The position numbers and the translations under genes were made by a program. From NCBI GenBank assembly GCA_045600205.1, contig JAZRXM010000006.1, positions 1-64,000 on the forward strand: a DNA stretch of 64,000 nucleotides, in the 5' to 3' direction. How positions within the stretch are numbered: position 1 is the stretch's first letter; every line of letters begins with the position of its first letter. The notes under the pieces are model-generated. The model had not been told where the DNA came from. It searched no databases and saw only the letters and a list, made by a program, of their open reading frames with translations. This stretch comes from Firm-04 sp045600205. Its GTDB lineage: Bacteria; Bacillota; Clostridia; Oscillospirales; Ruminococcaceae. This document shows positions 1-8,489 of this stretch, one piece after another.

Positions 1-253
1 AGGTCTGTGGCAGTTCTCCAGCAGAGGTTTCGTGGACGGCATTACGGGCAACGTTGATCTTGATGTCGGCTATGTGGAATATCCGGAAACCATCAAGGCA
101 AACGGACTGAACGGATTCCCGCCTCCTGTGGTTGTAGAGGAGAAAGCACCCGTATTTGAACAGGCTCCGCCTGCATCTGCCGCTGACCAGACTGTGAGCG
201 CAACGATTCAGATTGGCAATGACACTTACACAGGTACACTTGTGAAAGCATGA
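1..253 (+). CDS. GH25 lysozyme, C-terminal part (5' end outside window)
   Basis: The frame is open from the window edge, so only about 83 C-terminal residues are present. The segment LWQFSSRGFVDGITGNVDLD matches the last strand and loop of GH25 muramidases (WQ-S-...-G..G.VD-N). It is followed by a Pro/Glu-rich linker and a short tail of about 30 residues ending in GTLVKA. GH25 enzymes cut the MurNAc-GlcNAc bond of peptidoglycan. Phages and conjugative elements use them for lysis or wall penetration. Its position just before a terminator and a recombinase cassette suggests it closes the lysis module of an integrated element. The family call rests on this short terminal motif; the catalytic residues lie upstream of the window. 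Confidence 0.75.
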   Translation, partial: GLWQFSSRGFVDGITGNVDLDVGYVEYPETIKANGLNGFPPPVVVEEKAPVFEQAPPASAADQTVSATIQIGNDTYTGTLVKA

Positions 254-260
254 TTCGCAT

Positions 261-294
261 GATGGGCAGGGATTATTCTCTGCCCATCTTTTTT
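261..294 (+). terminator. Intrinsic terminator after the GH25 gene
   Basis: A 9-bp stem GATGGGCAG / CTGCCCATC with a 10-nt loop is followed directly by a run of T (287-294). It ends the lysozyme transcript and separates it from the recombinase cassette. Confidence 0.85.
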
Positions 295-334
295 CATATA
301 CTGTGGTCCCTATTTATCTGCGAGGAGGTATGCG

Positions 335-739
335 ATGACAAATGAACAAAAGCAAGCTATTGCTTCTATGCGTGATTCAGGAGTACCAATTACTTCTATT
401 GCACAGCAGCTCGGTCTTTCCGTAAATACGATCAAATCCTACTGCAAGCGGCACGGCATTCACTCCGGCAATCAATCTCGTAAAAACATCCTGTTCTGCC
501 TGCAATGCCACACGGAGATTCCGCAGGTTGCACATCGCAAAGAAAAGAAGTTCTGCTCTGATAAGTGCCGCCAAACGTGGTGGGCTGAAAATTCAACACT
601 GATTCCACGAGATTCTCAAATCGAACGTATCTGCCTTGCTTGCAAAAAGCCGTTCTTATCATACAAAAGCAAGCATCGTATTTACTGTTCCCGTACCTGC
701 TACGGAAAATCGAAGGGGGTATACAATGCTCCAAAATAA
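335..739 (+). CDS. HTH and zinc-finger protein of the recombinase cassette
   Basis: 134 aa, with an excellent ribosome site (GAGGAGG, 322-328). Residues about 5-45 form a helix-turn-helix of the sigma-70 region 4 or Hin type (I-A-Q-Q-L-G-L-S-V-N-T-I-K). Two Cys-pair zinc modules follow: CLQC...CSDKC around residues 55-75 and CLAC...CSRTC around 99-122. Proteins of this build commonly precede serine recombinases in Firmicute prophages and integrative elements. The role is probably DNA binding, perhaps control of excision or expression, but this is inferred from build and position only. Its last 14 bases overlap the next gene. Confidence 0.7.
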   Translation: MTNEQKQAIASMRDSGVPITSIAQQLGLSVNTIKSYCKRHGIHSGNQSRKNILFCLQCHTEIPQVAHRKEKKFCSDKCRQTWWAENSTLIPRDSQIERICLACKKPFLSYKSKHRIYCSRTCYGKSKGVYNAPK

Positions 740-893
740 TGAATTGTTCGATAAGATGTACCGCTATCAGGCGGTTATGTCATGGGTGCGTTCCCTACTC
801 GCCAAGTCCATTATCACAAAGGCAGAGTACACCAAAATTGATACAATGATGGCGGAAAAATACGGCGTATCTTCGTGCATCATATATCGCTGA
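726..893 (+). CDS. SHOCT-domain small protein
   Basis: 55 aa. The start ATG at 726 sits inside the end of the preceding gene and is preceded by GAAGGGGG (711-718). The sequence SLLAKSIITKAEYTKIDTMM fits the SHOCT pattern (LL..G.IT..E/Y...K..L), a short C-terminal oligomerisation-type motif often found as a stand-alone peptide directly upstream of recombinases in mobile elements of Clostridia. Its function is unknown; translational coupling with its neighbours suggests it works with them. Confidence 0.65.
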   Translation: MLQNNELFDKMYRYQAVMSWVRSLLAKSIITKAEYTKIDTMMAEKYGVSSCIIYR

Positions 894-962
894 AAACTGC
901 GTAAAATCGTTGACTAATCTCCGAATAGACGGTAACATGGTAAGCGAAGGAGGTGTTGCTGT

Positions 963-2282
963 GTGGACAAAAATAACCGCATAGTAGAGAGGGTTCAATT
1001 CCTCAACAAGCCAACTGTCAAGCTGCTGAGAACGGCAGCTTACGCCAGAGTATCCAACGGCAAGGACGCAATGCTGCATTCCTTGTCGGCGCAGGTCAGC
1101 TATTACAATTCTTTAATACAAAGTAATCCTGAATGGCTGTTCTGCGGTGTGTACGCAGACGAAGCTCTGACCGGCACAAAGGATAACAGGGAAAACTTTC
1201 AAAAGCTTTTATCCGAATGTCGAGCCGGAAACATCGACCTTATTATCACAAAGTCGATATCCCGTTTCGCCCGCAATACCGTAACGCTGCTGGAAACCGT
1301 CCGTGAGCTGAAAGAGATGGGTGTGGATGTCTTTTTTGAAGAACAGAACATCCACTCGATCAGCCCAGACGGTGAACTTATGCTTACCATTTTAGCATCT
1401 TACGCACAGGAAGAAAGCTACTCGGCAAGTGAAAACCAGAAATGGCGCATCCGCAAGGATTTTGAGTTCGGAAAGGTGAGTACAGTCATCATGCTGGGCT
1501 ACAAGAGAAACCCGGAGGGCATTCTGGAGATCATACCGGATGAAGCAGAGACCGTTCGTATGATTTTTGCAGATTTTCTCAACGGAATCGGCAGACAGTC
1601 GATTGCGAACAAGCTGAACGAACTGAATATCCTGACGAAAAACGGCTGTCAGTGGACTTCTGAAGCCATTCGCAGGATACTGAACAACGAAAAATACTGC
1701 GGTGATCTTATGTTGCAAAAGTTTTACAGCGAAAACCACATCACGAAGCGTAAGATGGTAAACAACGGTGTTCTCCGAATGATTCAGGTTGAGGACGCAC
1801 ATCCTGCAATCATTGATAAGGAGACATTTCTTCGTGTGCAGGAAATTATGCAGGAGCATCAGCGGTTTGCCGCAAAAATACCTACAACCGGCGTATATCC
1901 GTTTTCGGGGATGATAAAATGCGGATGCTGCGGAAAGTCCTACAGACGCAAAACGACTGTGACAGGTATTGTATGGATATGCAACACTTACAACAAAAAA
2001 GGAAAACGTTTCTGCCCGACAGCCAAGCAGATACCGGAGGAAAAGCTGATCGCAGCCTGCTGTGAGGTGCTGAACACTGCCTCGTTTGATGAGGAAGTAT
2101 TTCACAGCAGGGTCGAGCAGATCATTATTCCGAAACCGAATCACATCCGCTTTCTGTTTTCAGACGGCTTGGAGCGCACTGTCACATGGCAGGACCGTTC
2201 ACGCTCGGAGAGCTGGACACCCGAGATGAGAGCGAGAACAGGTCAGCAGACAAGAGAAAGGAGCAAGAAATGCCGAAAATAA
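963..2282 (+). CDS. Large serine recombinase 1
   Basis: 439 aa with a GTG start at 963, chosen because AGGAGG (948-953) lies 9 nt upstream. The N-terminal resolvase domain has the catalytic serine in YARVS (S31), the AQ.SYY motif and KSISRFARN. A recombinase domain follows (about 165-270) and then a zinc ribbon (GCCGKS ... CNTYNKKGKRFC, about 320-350). The coiled-coil insertion of larger integrases is very short. The family carries out site-specific strand exchange for integration and excision. Its 3' end overlaps recombinase 2 by 13 bp, so the two are probably made together and may act as a pair on the same element. Target site unknown. Confidence 0.9.
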   Translation: MDKNNRIVERVQFLNKPTVKLLRTAAYARVSNGKDAMLHSLSAQVSYYNSLIQSNPEWLFCGVYADEALTGTKDNRENFQKLLSECRAGNIDLIITKSISRFARNTVTLLETVRELKEMGVDVFFEEQNIHSISPDGELMLTILASYAQEESYSASENQKWRIRKDFEFGKVSTVIMLGYKRNPEGILEIIPDEAETVRMIFADFLNGIGRQSIANKLNELNILTKNGCQWTSEAIRRILNNEKYCGDLMLQKFYSENHITKRKMVNNGVLRMIQVEDAHPAIIDKETFLRVQEIMQEHQRFAAKIPTTGVYPFSGMIKCGCCGKSYRRKTTVTGIVWICNTYNKKGKRFCPTAKQIPEEKLIAACCEVLNTASFDEEVFHSRVEQIIIPKPNHIRFLFSDGLERTVTWQDRSRSESWTPEMRARTGQQTRERSKKCRK

Positions 2283-3844
2283 CGATTATCCCGCAGAAAC
2301 TGAATAAGGCAACTTTCATGCCGCTAAATCAGTCTGTAAAGCGGAGAGTGGCAGGATACGCCCGTGTGTCAACCGACTCTGAGGAACAGCGGACATCATA
2401 CACCGCACAGGTAGAATACTACACGAATTACATCAAAAGCCGGTCAGACTGGGAGTTCGTTAACGTGTATACGGATGAGGGAATCTCAGCGACCAATACA
2501 AGACACCGTGACGGCTTCAATACCATGATTGATGATGCTCTGGCAGGAAAAATCGACCTGATCGTAACAAAATCAGTATCCCGTTTTGCCCGCAATACCG
2601 TGGACAGCCTGACAACCGTCAGAAAGCTGAAAGAGAAAGGCATAGAGGTATATTTCGAGAAAGAGAATATCTACACCCTTGATGCGAAAGGCGAACTTCT
2701 GATAACAATCATGAGTTCATTAGCACAGGAAGAATCACGTTCCATCTCTGAAAACGTAACATGGGGACAGCGGAAGCGCATGGCAGACGGCAAGGTCACA
2801 ATTCCCTATGCCCGATTCCTTGGATACCGCAAAGGTGAAAACGGACTGCCTGAGATCATTCCGGAGGAAGCCGAAACAGTCAGGCTCATCTACAAATCCT
2901 TCATGGAGGGGATGACACCGGGCATGATCGTAAAAATGCTGATGGAGCAAGGTGTCCCTGCACCCGGCGGCGGAGATAAATGGTATACACATACTATTAA
3001 AAGTATTCTGACGAACGAGAAATACAAGGGTGCGGCATTGCTTCAAAAGAAGTTCACTGTGGACTTCCTGACAAAGAAGCAGAAAGTCAATGAGGGCGAA
3101 GTTCCGCAGTATTATGTGGAAGATAGCCATGAAGCGATTATAGAACCGGAAGAATTCGAGCTTGTGCAGGCTGAAATCGAACGGCGGAAGGAACTGGGAA
3201 AAGCCTATAGTGGTGGCAGCATCTTTTCTGCGAAAATCATCTGCTCCTGCTGTGGTGGGTTCTTCGGCTCAAAAGTCTGGCATTCAACTTCCAAATACCG
3301 CCGTGTGATCTGGCAGTGCAACCACAAGTTCAAAAACGGAGAGAAATGCACAACGCCACATTTGTATGAAGATGTAATTAAAGAGAAGTTCGTCCAGGTC
3401 TGCGGTATGGTAGGTGAGTACAAAGAAGACTTTCTACTTTCCTGCCGGCAAATCGTGGATATGCTTTCTGATTGTTCAACATATGACAAACAAATCAACA
3501 CTCTGCAAATCAGGGCAGATGAACTGACAGCGGTCATGCAGGCATTCATTAAGGATAACGCAGAAAACGCACAGGATCAGAAACTCTACAGACAGAGATT
3601 TGCTGAATATGAGAAGCAGATGAACGAGGTCGAGAGTAATCTTCAGAGCTTGCAGCATAAAAAAGCTGAGCGGCTCTCACGGAAGGAACTACTGCTTGGT
3701 ATGATTTCAGAACTTGAAAAAACTGACATGATGATTTACGAGTTCGATGAAAAGATCTGGCGGCTGATGGTCGAGAAAGCAACCGTGGGAACGGACGGCA
3801 AGCTGACGTTCACACTCAGGAACGGCATGGAAATTGAAGTGTAA
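2270..3844 (+). CDS. Large serine recombinase 2
   Basis: 524 aa. ATG at 2270 is preferred over upstream in-frame starts because AAAGGAG lies 7-8 nt before it and because the resolvase core begins soon after. The catalytic serine is S34 in YARVS, followed by TDEGIS and KSVSRFARN. The recombinase domain runs to about residue 290, a zinc ribbon follows (CSCCGG ... CNHKFKNGEKC, about 322-365), then a coiled coil of about 100 residues (about 400-490) and a short terminal beta segment. This is the full TndX/CcrB-like layout, unlike its shorter upstream partner. It is the last gene of the element and ends 12 bp before a strong terminator. Confidence 0.92.
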   Translation: MPKITIIPQKLNKATFMPLNQSVKRRVAGYARVSTDSEEQRTSYTAQVEYYTNYIKSRSDWEFVNVYTDEGISATNTRHRDGFNTMIDDALAGKIDLIVTKSVSRFARNTVDSLTTVRKLKEKGIEVYFEKENIYTLDAKGELLITIMSSLAQEESRSISENVTWGQRKRMADGKVTIPYARFLGYRKGENGLPEIIPEEAETVRLIYKSFMEGMTPGMIVKMLMEQGVPAPGGGDKWYTHTIKSILTNEKYKGAALLQKKFTVDFLTKKQKVNEGEVPQYYVEDSHEAIIEPEEFELVQAEIERRKELGKAYSGGSIFSAKIICSCCGGFFGSKVWHSTSKYRRVIWQCNHKFKNGEKCTTPHLYEDVIKEKFVQVCGMVGEYKEDFLLSCRQIVDMLSDCSTYDKQINTLQIRADELTAVMQAFIKDNAENAQDQKLYRQRFAEYEKQMNEVESNLQSLQHKKAERLSRKELLLGMISELEKTDMMIYEFDEKIWRLMVEKATVGTDGKLTFTLRNGMEIEV

Positions 3845-3855
3845 ATATATTTTTT

Positions 3856-3915
3856 AGGGGCTGCAAGGCTTGTGTGGTAACGGTAATCACACAGCTTTGC
3901 AGCCCCTCTTTTTTT
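3856..3915 (+). terminator. Strong intrinsic terminator of the recombinase cassette
   Basis: A long stem starting AGGGGCTGCAA and closing TTGCAGCCCCT, with an extra GTGTG/CACAC pairing near the loop, is followed by T7. It starts 12 bp after the recombinase 2 stop codon. Confidence 0.92.
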
Positions 3916-3927
3916 ATGTCCAGCATA

Positions 3928-3974
3928 AAAGCCTGTGGAGATACATACTATCTGATAGTACTCCACAGGCTTTG
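3928..3974. repeat. Nested inverted repeat (hairpin)
   Basis: The arms AAAGCCTGTGGAG and CTCCACAGGCTTT are perfect complements over 13 bp and enclose a second palindrome (ACTATC-T-GATAGT). There is no strong T tract on either side. It could be a second terminator for minus-strand transcription or a structural site at the end of the mobile element. Confidence 0.7.
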
Positions 3975-4019
3975 TACATCTTAAAGTGCCTATTTACAGC
4001 CTTTTCTGAGTTTCGTTAC

Positions 4020-4118
4020 AAAAGTCAACGATAACCCCAAAAACAGCTCAAAATGCACCCTAAATGATTTTCGATTTTTCGCAAAAATCAACGGTTACTT
4101 GGGCTATCGTTGACTTTT
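4020..4118. repeat. Imperfect inverted repeat with an internal third copy; possible end of the mobile element
   Basis: AAAAGTCAACGATAACCC (4020-4037) and GGGCTATCGTTGACTTTT (4101-4118) are inverted copies matching at 17 of 18 positions. A diverged direct copy, AAAATCAACGGTTAC, lies between them at 4084-4098. A further small stem follows (AGGGCGA 4120-4126 / TCGCCCT 4138-4144). The stretch 3916-4238 has no credible gene and no clear promoter. Its position between the last recombinase and an intact tRNA gene makes it the best candidate in the window for an attachment or recombinase-binding region; that role is inference. Confidence 0.5.
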
Positions 4119-4238
4119 GAGGGCGATTTCGGCATTTTCGCCCTATTTTACCCATTTTAAGGCTCTCATAGCCCTTTATCTCAAAACCTACCGTTTCTTA
4201 TTGCCCTCAAAAACAGCGTATTATCTGCATTTAGGCAG

Positions 4239-4279
4239 AATAATGCACCCCAACTTCGATTGTATCAAAATTGGGGTGC
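4239..4279 (-). terminator. Intrinsic terminator of the tRNA-fMet gene
   Basis: Read on the minus strand, GCACCCCAA (4279-4271) pairs with TTGGGGTGC (4253-4245), followed by ATTATT. It begins 5 bp after the tRNA CCA end. Confidence 0.7.
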
Positions 4280-4284
4280 TAATA

Positions 4285-4361
<77 letters not shown>

Positions 4362-4379
4362 ATTTCCGATTGCTTATAT

Positions 4380-4408
4380 ATTGTATCATATCCAAAATAA
4401 AAAGTCAA
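4380..4408 (-). promoter_or_regulatory. Promoter of tRNA-fMet
   Basis: On the minus strand TTGACT (4408-4403), a 17-bp spacer and TACAAT (4385-4380). This places the transcript start about 10 bp before the tRNA 5' end. Confidence 0.8.
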
Positions 4409-4491
4409 GCCCATATAGCAAAAATGTATGCTTCAATAAAAATGGTATAAATATAATAGATATTTCATATACTATGTAAGGAGGTGCACCC

Positions 4492-4974
4492 ATGAAAAAA
4501 CATATTTCTTTAAAATCCGTAATTTTCAGCATCCTGTTCTGCTTGGGAATAGCGGGACTATCCAGTTATATCACACAAAAAGGAATACAAACATTCACTT
4601 CACTTCGTCAACCACATCTTTCCCCGCCACCAATCGTATTTCCGATTGTGTGGACAATTCTACAGATTTGTCTCGGAATCGGATTTGGACGAATCATTTC
4701 AATCAAAACAGCCGAGCAAGCAGACCATGAGCGTGCCATTTCGGCGTTCAGCGTACAGAATTCCTTTTTCTTCTGTTGGATGATCTGGTTCTTTGGATTG
4801 GGATGGTTCGGATTTGCGGCAATATGGCTGATTGGCATGATACTATCAATTATCTGGACGATTACAGCATATACAAGAATTGATCAAGTCGCCGCATGGT
4901 TTCAATTGCCGTATCTTGCTTGGTGCTTATTCGCGTTGTATCTGAATATCGGAGTATGGTTACTGAACAGGTAA
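4492..4974 (+). CDS. tspO: TspO/MBR family membrane protein
   Basis: 160 aa, ribosome site AAGGAGGTG before ATG 4492. Five hydrophobic segments fit the TspO/translocator protein fold. Family hallmarks are SPPPIVFPIVWTILQ in the first loop and helix 2 and PYLAWCLFALYLN near the end. TspO proteins bind porphyrins and other hydrophobic ligands in the membrane; their physiological role in anaerobes is unclear. The stop codon overlaps the next start (TAATG at 4972-4976), coupling it to a serine recombinase, an unexpected partner. Confidence 0.88.
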   Translation: MKKHISLKSVIFSILFCLGIAGLSSYITQKGIQTFTSLRQPHLSPPPIVFPIVWTILQICLGIGFGRIISIKTAEQADHERAISAFSVQNSFFFCWMIWFFGLGWFGFAAIWLIGMILSIIWTITAYTRIDQVAAWFQLPYLAWCLFALYLNIGVWLLNR

Positions 4975-6236
4975 TGCGTGCCGCAATGTATCTTCGCTTA
5001 TCCAGAGAAGATTCCAATTACGGAGTATCGGATAGTATTCAAAGTCAGAAAATGCTTTTGACAGCATATGCTGTCAAGCATCACTATCAGATTATTGCAA
5101 TATACGCAGATGACGGAATATCAGGCACATCTGATGACAGACCAGGCTTTCACGCAATGCTGGATGCAGTTGAAAAAGGAATAGTTCATACGATTCTGGT
5201 CAAAGACCTGTCACGATTAAGTAGAGATTACGTGAAAACAGGGGAGCTGCTTGAACACTTTTTCCCGATGCATCAGGTACGTTTCATTTCTGTATGTGAC
5301 GGAATTGATACAGCGAAAAAGACAAGTGCAAATGCTTTCTCACCAATGCGTGCAGTATTGGATGACTTCTACGCCAGAGATATCTCACAAAAGGTTCGTG
5401 CAGCAATCTATGCCAGACAACAGCATGGTTTTTGTACCGCCGCACGGCTTCCATATGGTTATCAGAAATGCTGTGAAGGTGTAGTGACCAATCAAATGCA
5501 GGAATCAATTATCAGACAAATATTCGGTCAATTCATCTCTGGGGTTTCGATGTGTGAAATTGCCCGCAAATTATCAGAACAGGGGATACCTGCACCGTCA
5601 GGATGTTCGAATCGTTGGAATGACAGAACAGTCAGTCGTATTCTAAAAAATCCTGTATATAGCGGGAAATTGATGCTACACACTACGCAAAAGTTGAACA
5701 ACAAATCGAAGCGGAAGAAGCTTCTTCCGTCCACACAATGGATTTCATATCCCGTTCCGCCAATCATTGAACAAGCACAATTTGATACAGTACAGGCGTT
5801 GCTGAAAAGTAAAGCACACATCAAAGCAGAAAAGCATCCGCTCAGTGGCAAAATTAGCTGTGCGGAATGCGGCAGCCAGATGACAATTGCTTCCAATCAA
5901 CGTGTATATTGCAACGGTCGCAAAAAAGGAAACGGCTGTCAAAACACATCAATGATGATCGATGATATTGAACAAATACTGAAAACCATATTTCTGCAAG
6001 ACAAAGTCAACGCATACAAAGAAGCCCTGCCGTTTCTGATCCACGAAATACGTATCAGTTCAGAAACGGCAGAGTTTTGTTTATGCTATCAAGACCCGCG
6101 CTCAGTCAATAAAACGGATATTATCCACAATGGATTCGCTCCGCATTCTTTGCATGGGAATGAATGTTGCAATAAAAGCGACGAACAATGCTACCACAGC
6201 ACCGATTCCCAATCTCGGCAGGAATACCGGATATGA
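4974..6236 (+). CDS. Serine recombinase 3, probably with a run-on C-terminus
   Basis: 420 aa if ATG 4974 is used (TAATG overlap with tspO); ATG 4956 is possible but its GGAG is only 1 nt away. The catalytic serine is S10 in YLRLS, followed by DDGISGTSDDRPGF and KDLSRLSRDY. A recombinase domain and a zinc ribbon follow (CAECGSQ ... CNGRKKGNGC). The usual coiled coil after the ribbon is nearly absent. The family-like terminal segment EIRISSETAEFCLCYQD should end the protein, but the frame continues another 40-odd codons, antisense to the convergent ABC permease gene by 135 bp. A terminator-like hairpin sits at 6027-6072, inside the frame. It may be a decayed or 3'-truncated recombinase, or an active short one. 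Confidence 0.82.
   Translation: MRAAMYLRLSREDSNYGVSDSIQSQKMLLTAYAVKHHYQIIAIYADDGISGTSDDRPGFHAMLDAVEKGIVHTILVKDLSRLSRDYVKTGELLEHFFPMHQVRFISVCDGIDTAKKTSANAFSPMRAVLDDFYARDISQKVRAAIYARQQHGFCTAARLPYGYQKCCEGVVTNQMQESIIRQIFGQFISGVSMCEIARKLSEQGIPAPSGCSNRWNDRTVSRILKNPVYSGKLMLHTTQKLNNKSKRKKLLPSTQWISYPVPPIIEQAQFDTVQALLKSKAHIKAEKHPLSGKISCAECGSQMTIASNQRVYCNGRKKGNGCQNTSMMIDDIEQILKTIFLQDKVNAYKEALPFLIHEIRISSETAEFCLCYQDPRSVNKTDIIHNGFAPHSLHGNECCNKSDEQCYHSTDSQSRQEYRI
6027..6082 (+). terminator. Terminator-like hairpin inside the recombinase 3 frame
   Basis: CTGCCGTTTCTGA (6027-6039) and TCAGAAACGGCAG (6060-6072) form a perfect 13-bp stem with a 20-nt loop, followed by AGTTTTGTTT. On the plus strand it could end transcription about 165 bp before the recombinase stop codon. 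The T tract is broken, so efficiency is uncertain. Confidence 0.55.
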
Positions 6237-8474
6237 GAGGGTATCATTCAACGTCAGGACATCTGTCATGAACCTGTTGGTCAGATATACGACAATCAGA
6301 CACAGCAAAACTGCAAATGCGCCTGCAATCAATACATATTGGAATGCTTCCAGAAACGTGAGTTTTAAAAGCTGCTTTGGACTCATACCAATGGACTGCA
6401 TGGCAGCAAACTCCGATTTGCGGTTGAGCAGACTGGTAGAAATGATATTGATCATATTGATGATGGCAACAAGCGCAAGTAGAATGATAACTGCACCCAA
6501 TCCGATTCGGACTGCGGAGAGCATGGAGCGCGTTTTCTGGTTTTCCGCAAACAAGTCCTCAAAACCGTCACGCATTCCCATTTCATTTTTCAAGAATTTG
6601 ACTGCAGCATCATGCTGCTCAGGATTTTTGAGTGAAACGTTGAAGTACGTATAATCCTCCCGTCCAAACCAATACATACAAAAGTTATGTTCATATTTCT
6701 GATATTCCTGTTTTTCAAATTGCTCAAGTGTTCCAATCAAAAGAGGAGTAGAATAACTATATATCCTTGCCGCTACGATAGCTTCACCATATTCACCCAA
6801 CGGGTCAAAAACAGATGCAATGGAGAAGGAATACGGATATTCTTCATCAGATTCAAGCGCTTTGAAATATCGCGTAAATTCGTCAAATGAGTCGGAATCA
6901 GGTCCCATCATGCGAAAAAAACCCTTCTCAAGTAGTTTGACATCTCCGTTTTCCGAAAGTTCTGCGTGTTTCATATATTCTTCTTTAGATATTTCAATCA
7001 TATCACGCATACTACCGCGGACAATGTCAGTATTTTGAGGGCTCCTAACAATGAATTCGAGTTCGCCATCGAAACTATCATGGTAATCATATCCTTTTCG
7101 CAGGATATACTGATTTTTCTGAGCAAGATTTTCGTAAGATACAGGCGGATTCCCATCAAAGACTGCTTCATATGCTTCTTTTGGCAAATAAATAATATTG
7201 CAGTCTTGGATATCACTCTCTGATGCAGGATAATTCAAAGTGAAAGCGGTAAGATTGGCAGGAGAAATGTTTTTGAAATAGCCGCTGTTTTCCAGTTTTT
7301 TCATCGGTTCCTGATAGGAAAGCAAGCCCTTTTTCTCAACAGAAACCTCAAATCTCAGATCATAATCTAGCAATAAACCCGTCATATCATATATAACCGA
7401 CTGCGATATATTTTCGACACTGTCAATGACAAAGCCGAATGAGGAAAACAACGTCAGGGATACCGTCAAAGAAAGCACCGTGATGAAGAATCGTTTGGGC
7501 TGACGACGTATATTTTTCGCAGAAAGCTTACCAATCCAGCCAAACAGCAGCCCTGCCAGTCGATGCTTTCTGGATTTCTTAATACGGGTATTTTTACCGT
7601 GAATTGCTTCCATCGGGGTCATTTTTACGATGCGCATTCCGGTGCCGTATGCCGAAAAGAAAACCCAAATCAGTCCGACTACAGCAGTAATCAGAATAGT
7701 CACTGGCTGAACATGAAATGATACCAACCGTGCAGCTTTCTCAGCTCCCAGAATATTGACAGCGATTCCTGTTGCCAGTATCAGGCGATAGACAAGATAA
7801 GCCACCCCAACGCCTAACCCGATACCAAACGGTACACCAATTGCAGATAGAATCAGGCCCTCATGCGTAATAATACCAACGATTTGTCGCGGTGTCGCAC
7901 CAATGGATTGCAGCACACCGAATTGACGTTCCCGCTCACGGGAGGAAACCTCAAAAGCCGTGTCAATGATCAGGCGAAGCGAAAAGATAATAAACAGCAT
8001 GACGATAAAATACAATGCGCTCGAAATGAGCAATTCCATTTTTGCGTCTTCGCCAATTCCTTCCCATGTGATTGCTGTCATATTTTCCATGGTATCATGC
8101 TTCATCATATCAAGATTGGCAGCATTCATTGCATTCATCAATGCTTTCGGAATTATTTTCACATCATATGTGAAGAAAACCAAGGCTTCAGTTTTGCCCT
8201 CTTCCTGAAATTCAACCGCATCCCGAATGGTGCAGCTCTTGATCTCAGGTTGCTTTGCAATGATATCTGCCTGTTCCTGAGTGACATTTGCAATTAGAGC
8301 ATGATATGGATGCGAATCATAGCTGACGTCCAGAATATTCTGTCTGACCGTGAAAAAGCCGACAAACATAACGGTAATCAGAATCAAAGCACACGCAATA
8401 CTGCAAATTGTCAGAATAGAATGACGTTTCTGAGCAAAGATATATCTTCTGGCAAGGCGGGATTCAAATAACAT
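6102..8474 (-). CDS. ABC transporter permease with two FtsX domains (MacB-like)
   Basis: 790 aa. ATG at 8474 is preferred to GTG 8483 because GGGGGTG lies 6 nt before the ATG. Layout: N-terminal membrane helix (about 20-40), a short outer region, three-helix FtsX domain (about 150-300 with FGVLQSIGATPRQI), a second isolated helix near 330, a large external domain of about 270 residues, and a C-terminal FtsX domain (FAAMQSIGMSPKQLL). Such permeases with a separate ATPase export or sense lipids, peptides or antimicrobial compounds; the substrate cannot be told. It lies 15 bp downstream of its ATPase gene. Its last 135 bp overlap the convergent recombinase frame. Confidence 0.9.
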   Translation of the reverse strand: MLFESRLARRYIFAQKRHSILTICSIACALILITVMFVGFFTVRQNILDVSYDSHPYHALIANVTQEQADIIAKQPEIKSCTIRDAVEFQEEGKTEALVFFTYDVKIIPKALMNAMNAANLDMMKHDTMENMTAITWEGIGEDAKMELLISSALYFIVMLFIIFSLRLIIDTAFEVSSRERERQFGVLQSIGATPRQIVGIITHEGLILSAIGVPFGIGLGVGVAYLVYRLILATGIAVNILGAEKAARLVSFHVQPVTILITAVVGLIWVFFSAYGTGMRIVKMTPMEAIHGKNTRIKKSRKHRLAGLLFGWIGKLSAKNIRRQPKRFFITVLSLTVSLTLFSSFGFVIDSVENISQSVIYDMTGLLLDYDLRFEVSVEKKGLLSYQEPMKKLENSGYFKNISPANLTAFTLNYPASESDIQDCNIIYLPKEAYEAVFDGNPPVSYENLAQKNQYILRKGYDYHDSFDGELEFIVRSPQNTDIVRGSMRDMIEISKEEYMKHAELSENGDVKLLEKGFFRMMGPDSDSFDEFTRYFKALESDEEYPYSFSIASVFDPLGEYGEAIVAARIYSYSTPLLIGTLEQFEKQEYQKYEHNFCMYWFGREDYTYFNVSLKNPEQHDAAVKFLKNEMGMRDGFEDLFAENQKTRSMLSAVRIGLGAVIILLALVAIINMINIISTSLLNRKSEFAAMQSIGMSPKQLLKLTFLEAFQYVLIAGAFAVLLCLIVVYLTNRFMTDVLTLNDTLSYPVFLPRLGIGAVVALFVAFIATFIPMQRMRSESIVDNIRFID

Positions 8475-8489
8475 ATCGTTCACCCCCGC

